NCBI GenBank assembly: GCA_030849065.1
Contig: JASAON010001398.1
Coordinates: forward strand, 1-20,949
Origin: Jaenimonas drosophilae
Taxonomy: Eukaryota > Euglenozoa > Kinetoplastea > Trypanosomatida > Trypanosomatidae
Direction of reading: 5' to 3'
Length of the DNA: 20,949 nucleotides
Shown piece after piece: positions 17,140 through 20,949 of this stretch (positions are counted from its first letter, which is position 1; each line of letters starts with the position of its first letter). Position numbers and translations under genes: made by a program. The notes under the pieces were generated by a model, which made no database searches, was not told where the DNA came from, and was given only the letters and a program-made list of their open reading frames with translations.

Positions 17140-18453
17140 TTACGTCCAGCAGCTGTTTCGTGATGCAGAGGATCCGCTGTTCGTCATGAAGGAGTAGCTC
17201 CCGAGTGATGGGCGTCGTGGGCGTGCGGAGGAGATGGTGATGCGATGGCGTGGCATCTTCATCTGCACCTCCTTGGTGCCGTCATTGGTCTGAGCGTAGA
17301 CCATGGGTGAATCGTGCATCCGTCGTTGTGTGCGCGAGCGGGAATCATTGATGGATGGTTTTGATGTGTTGCATGGAAACTTTGCCACGACGGTTGCGGA
17401 GGTGCGGAGGTCGTCTGCCATGGAGATGGTCGTCGGGCAGGGAGACGTACAACAACAACAACAATCATCATCACAGACGGGCAACGTGGGCAGTGAAGAT
17501 GAGGTGTGTGTATTCATGGTTGCACACACCCACGTGCGTAGAACATGGCTCATGCGTTGGGGAGAGTTGATGGATTCCTTCTCCTCCTCCTCCACAACTC
17601 CTGGCGCCACGCACACAACACGTCGTTGAGACAGTTGGCGTTGTTTGTGCTGCAAATCATCATCCTCGTCTGAATCTTCGTAAAACACATCCACAGCATC
17701 ATCAGAATCTTCATCATCATCATCCTTGCGAGATGCAAACGTGGGCAGGGCAATCACGCTCCCGCCCGTGTAAAGTGGTGTTCTGCCACACATGCTGCAC
17801 AAGGTTGAAGTGTTTCGCGCATCACCATCCAACAGCGCCTCCACGCACGAAAAAGACATGAAGTGAGGCACGGATGGTGTTGTTTCTTTGCCATCCACGG
17901 TTGTTGTTGTTGTTGTTGTTGTGTTTGTTGTGTTGGTGCTGTTGGTGGTTGTGGCGTTGCACCAACTTCGTCTTCCCATATCACAAACGTCATGATGGCG
18001 AGATGCGCTGCGTGGAAGAGATGAGTGTGTTGTTGGTGGCGCCACCTCCCCACATCGATCATCATCGGTGTGCGTGGAATCGTGAAAAACCCGCCATGAC
18101 AAGGTGAGTGGGCTCGCATCCATCACATCAAAGGTTGGGGAGTACGGCACCGCAACAATGCGTGGATGTGTGTTGGCGGCACCACGCACAGAGAGAGGTC
18201 GTACACAACGTGAAGTCCGCACATCATCTGAGATTGGTGTAGCAACACGACTCCATGCCTCACCACACCACTTCACATCATCATCATCATCATCATCAAC
18301 ATCAACGCCAACAATGTGCTCCACAAGGCGGGTTGTAGAGATGATTGCCACTTCACAGCTGCTGCTGCACATGGATGCGGTGTGGTGGCTGCCGTGGGGT
18401 GAGACCGGAACGCTGTGCTCGTTCAGCGGTGATGCGTCAGAGACACTTGCCAT
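17140..18453 (-). CDS. M6: Asp/Thr-rich protein of the array (437 aa)
   Basis: Function unknown. The open frame continues 79 codons upstream without an ATG, so the ATG at 18453 (M-A-S-V-S-D) is chosen. Stop is TAA. There is an Asp run at 53-59, Y-S-P-T-F at 104-108, a Thr/Asn tract at 168-185, a strongly acidic segment at 243-266 and five consecutive Cys at 331-335. The family core is at 198-207 (F-M-S-F-S-C-V-E-A-L, preceded by S-V-P-H), T-P-L-Y-T at 225-229 parallels P-I-L-L-Y-T-P in M3, and Trp308 (V-L-R-T-W-V-C) follows the core Phe by 110 residues, the acidic insertion accounting for the extra length. R-R-P-S-L-G-S-Y-S-F is at 413-422 and the C-terminus is N-S-C-W-T. It is first in transcription order in this window. 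No signal peptide after the ATG. Confidence 0.82.
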   Translation of the reverse strand: MASVSDASPLNEHSVPVSPHGSHHTASMCSSSCEVAIISTTRLVEHIVGVDVDDDDDDDVKWCGEAWSRVATPISDDVRTSRCVRPLSVRGAANTHPRIVAVPYSPTFDVMDASPLTLSWRVFHDSTHTDDDRCGEVAPPTTHSSLPRSASRHHDVCDMGRRSWCNATTTNSTNTTNTTTTTTTTVDGKETTPSVPHFMSFSCVEALLDGDARNTSTLCSMCGRTPLYTGGSVIALPTFASRKDDDDEDSDDAVDVFYEDSDEDDDLQHKQRQLSQRRVVCVAPGVVEEEEKESINSPQRMSHVLRTWVCATMNTHTSSSLPTLPVCDDDCCCCCTSPCPTTISMADDLRTSATVVAKFPCNTSKPSINDSRSRTQRRMHDSPMVYAQTNDGTKEVQMKMPRHRITISSARPRRPSLGSYSFMTNSGSSASRNSCWT

Positions 18454-18503
18454 GATGAAACGAAGAAAAAAAATGAGAGATGTGCGTACGCGAGCAAAAT
18501 ACA

Positions 18504-18528
18504 CAAAACAAAACAAAACAAAACAATA
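18504..18528. repeat. (CAAAA)n array in the M6 leader
   Basis: Four to five CAAAA units. On the minus strand it reads (TTTTG)n shortly before the M6 ATG, so it could also help form a pyrimidine-rich splice signal. Confidence 0.85.
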
Positions 18529-18618
18529 TAAATGAAGAAGTGTAAGAGTAGTTGGGATTGTCGGAGGTGGAGGAGGAGGAAACCACGGTTTAGGTCGGGT
18601 ACTCGTACTACGTCTCTG

Positions 18619-18663
18619 TCTGTGTGTGTGGGGTTTTTTTTTTTCTTTTGTGTGTGTGTGTGT
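18619..18663. repeat. GT tract, T11 run, TG tract
   Basis: A composite of (TG)n, GGGG, eleven T, CTTTT and (TG)n. On the minus strand it is CA-rich with an A-run and lies in the ATG-free region upstream of M6. Confidence 0.9.
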
Positions 18664-18690
18664 CGGTGGGTGTCTGTGGCACAACGTCAA

Positions 18691-18719
18691 CTACACAACA
18701 CGAACAAAACAAAACAATC
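18691..18719 (-). promoter_or_regulatory. Putative splice acceptor for M6
   Basis: The minus strand reads GATTGTTTTGTTTTGTTCG then TGTTGTGTAG, with AG at plus-strand 18691-18692, about 238 bases before the M6 ATG. The tract is T/G-rich and less purely pyrimidine than in M2-M4. Because no minus-strand ATG occurs until about 19045, ATG position does not fix this site, so confidence is lower. Confidence 0.4.
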
Positions 18720-19064
18720 AATGAAGAGGTGGAAGAGTGGTGAAGAGCGGAGAGAAGCAGCGCGCAACACGAAGTGGTGATCAATGAAAATAAAAACGTT
18801 TCTGTTGCTGCTTCTGAAAATGAGTGAGGGAGATGGAGGAGATGAGAGCAGCTGGCAAACAACGTGAAGTACGCACACCAGCACCAACAACAAGAAGCCG
18901 TGTTGATGGCCCCAATCACTCACAAGGACCGATGTGTCACTACGCAACCCACACGTTTGATGAATGTTGATGTACCTAACTACTTGTGTGATTGTGTGTT
19001 TGGTGAGCCTTCTATTGCACAAGATGATGAAACAAGAAACAAGAAGCATTCATAGTTACAAAGA

Positions 19065-19087
19065 CAACAACAACAACAACAACAACA
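19065..19087. repeat. (CAA)n microsatellite
   Basis: Seven CAA units in the flank upstream of M6, with spacer polarity. Confidence 0.95.
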
Positions 19088-19784
19088 CCATGCTCATGGG
19101 CAGTATTCTGGAAACACATCACGAAATTGGCACACAACCCGTGAGTATACACGCACACACATGCATGCTCACTCTTTCATTCATCAAACAGAAACAGCCA
19201 ATTAAGAAGCAACAACAGAGTAGAGGCGCAACACAGCTTTTGCAACACGAGCCAACACGTCTTTTTTGTTTGTGTGTGTGTGTGTTATGTATTTGTGTCA
19301 CGATCATCCCAACACAACACAACGCACACGCAAGACATGGACTACACACGAAGCATGCGGCACCAAAAAATGATGAGCTGGTAGATGTGCAGATAAACAT
19401 CATCAACAACAACAGAGAAAGAGAGAAAGAGACCTCTCCATCATTGCTTGAAGAAATACAAAAAACACACGCAAGTTAGATGCGGGTACATACAGTGGAG
19501 CTGCAACACGGAAGATTTCTTGTTGGCCTCCGCCAACATACAGACAAACGCACTCAACGCAACAACAGCAAAAAATGTATGCTATCTTCATCCTTTGGAG
19601 CAAAAGAAAACAGCACAACACCAACAATAGTAATTCGTTTGGCATCTTCACCACGTGCGACGCGGTTTTTTTTCTTTGGATTCACCAACCAACCGACGAT
19701 GACGTGATCATAACGTTGCTTCTACGGTTATTATTAATCAACACCGTGACGTCCAACAACAACAACGAAAACAAAAAAACAAAA

Positions 19785-19807
19785 CACAACACAACACAAC
19801 ACAACAA
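19785..19807. repeat. (CAACA)n pentamer array
   Basis: About four pentamer units of the same type as at 12888-12915. Confidence 0.85.
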
Positions 19808-19919
19808 AATGAAGATTGTGAATCACCAAATGAACCTCACACAATCCACGAAGAGCATCCCACAAAGACCTCCCTCATCTCCTCAATCGTAACACAGAGT
19901 TGAAACGGTACACGAAAAC

Positions 19920-19963
19920 CAACAACAACAACAACAACAACGAAACAAAACAAAACAAAACAA
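19920..19963. repeat. (CAA)n followed by (CAAAA)n
   Basis: Seven CAA units, a short break, then about four CAAAA units; both have the spacer polarity. Confidence 0.9.
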
Positions 19964-20870
19964 GAAACCAACACCCGCACACAAGTGATGAGTGATAGGA
20001 GGGAAGGATGAAGAGAGAGAGAGAGATGTGTGTGAAGGATCTCTTCCATCATCTATGCGGACGCAGCAACAAGAAAAATCAGTCGCAACACAACAAAATG
20101 CACGAATGAGTGAGTCTGGCGCACAAAAGTCGTGGAAACCTGCCGCGTGTTTCTTCACGCACAACACCACAACAACAACATCAGGTTTTGTGTGCGTCGA
20201 TGAACGTTGAAAAGAAACATGTTATCATAAATAAATAAAAACCACATGCAGTGTGTATCACATCGACGGAGGAGAAGAGATCATCCTGCACATGCCCCAC
20301 GGAGCAACAGTACGTCATAGTGTGTGGTCTGCGAAAAAAAAAAAGAACTGAATCAAAGGAAACATACGTTGTACATGTCGGCGACATCTTCGCTCATCTT
20401 GTTGCAACATACCAGAAACCACACAAACACAACTCATCTACATTCACCCATGAAAACCATGTCTCTGTGCAAATGTACGTGTGTTGTGTTTGGTACAAAG
20501 TACAAAATACCAGAGTTTGTGAAGCACAATTAACTTGGTTTGCATCAATCTAAAAAAACAAAAAAAGTAATGTCCTTGTTTTTTGTTTGTGTGTTTCGTC
20601 AGACGTTTCTTTGTTGTTGTGCTCCATGAACGTGACGGCACCACATTGAGAAGCCTAACCTTCTCTTTCCTGTGGCCGCTGTGACTGGACGTGTGAGATC
20701 ACGAACACACATCAACGCACAACTCATGGAGCACACGCGTATTCATCAGTGAAACTGAAAAATCGCGTTTGTATCAATGAGAAAACATTTCTACAGCCTC
20801 TGATGTGCTGTTGCAAGAAATAAAACATGGATCACGAGCAGAAAAAAAAATACGTGATAGGTACACGTAT

Positions 20871-20892
20871 GTGTGTGTGTGTGTATGTGTGT
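20871..20892. repeat. (GT)n microsatellite
   Basis: An interrupted GT array near the right edge of the window with no coding role. Confidence 0.85.
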
Positions 20893-20949
20893 TTGTGCGC
20901 AAGCCATGGACGCACACATACAAGAACACAACCCTTCTTCTTCTTCTCC

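Larger units (their letters stand above)
18454..20949. other. Gene-free flank upstream of M6
   Basis: About 2.5 kb with no supportable gene on either strand. The ~590 bases next to M6 contain no minus-strand ATG. Repeats are CAAAA at 18504-18528 and 19946-19963, GT-T11-TG at 18619-18663, CAA at 19065-19087 and 19920-19940, CAACA at about 19785-19807, and GT at 20871-20892. Short frames on both strands are Cys-, Leu- or Lys-rich products of the repeats. By the array spacing another member would start at about 21.3-22.9 kb and end beyond the right edge, so the absence of a gene here is expected. Confidence 0.6.

Noticed and set aside
18454..18690. N-terminal extension of M6 with a hydrophobic segment that could pass for a signal sequence
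   Set aside because: The frame is open here but contains no ATG, and the part nearest the start is a translated poly-pyrimidine/CA leader. Starting at the ATG at 18453 is consistent with an upstream AG and an ATG-free leader.
1..20949. CRISPR array or prokaryotic operon
   Set aside because: The repeats are 2-5 base microsatellites without unique spacers of constant length; there are no ribosome-binding sites, gene spacing is 1.5-2.2 kb, and the coding style is eukaryotic.
18454..20949. tRNA, snoRNA or spliced-leader RNA gene in the upstream flank
   Set aside because: I could not find a cloverleaf, box motifs or a repeated transcription unit by eye. A covariance-model search would be the decisive test.

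Overview
The window looks like nuclear DNA of a single-celled eukaryote. Six long open frames, all on the minus strand and without visible introns, follow one another at start-to-start distances of about 2.8-4.4 kb. Each has a pyrimidine-rich tract ending in AG a short way upstream and a leader free of ATG. The 1.5-2.2 kb spacers are full of CA, CAA, CAT and GAA microsatellites. One-way intronless genes with only a poly-pyrimidine/AG signal in front are what polycistronic, trans-spliced euglenozoan (kinetoplastid-like) genomes look like. This is inference: no spliced-leader gene or conserved housekeeping gene is present to fix the taxon, and another protist with spliced 5' leaders is possible. 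One ambiguous base (N at 887) suggests a draft assembly.

Layout, left to right, with labels used below: M1 1192-1758 (188 aa), M2 3756-4904 (382 aa), M3 6672-7958 (428 aa), M4 10142-12379 (745 aa), M5 14262-15650 (462 aa), M6 17140-18453 (437 aa). Transcription would run M6 to M1. The 1-1191 flank, the five spacers and the 18454-20949 flank hold no supportable gene.

The main result is that the six proteins, although mostly disordered low-complexity sequence (Q, N, H, S, T, D/E runs) with no recognisable catalytic domain, appear to be diverged members of one family. By hand alignment each carries a ten-residue core F-[LMI]-S-[FLV]-x-x-[VIL]-[DE]-x-L (relaxed in M2), then a tryptophan element resembling G-T-W-x-x-x-P-F. 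The core-to-Trp distance is 69-76 residues in four members. It is 93 and 110 in M3 and M6, where low-complexity insertions lie between the two. Several members share basic-serine sites (R-R-x-S type), and M4, M5 and M6 end in S-x-x-W-x at the C-terminus. No signal peptide or membrane span is visible after the chosen starts, so they are probably cytosolic or nuclear. I do not recognise the family and assign no function.

A second whole-window pattern is microsatellite polarity: on the plus strand CAA repeats dominate the spacers and GTT repeats dominate the coding regions, with the switch close to the CDS borders.
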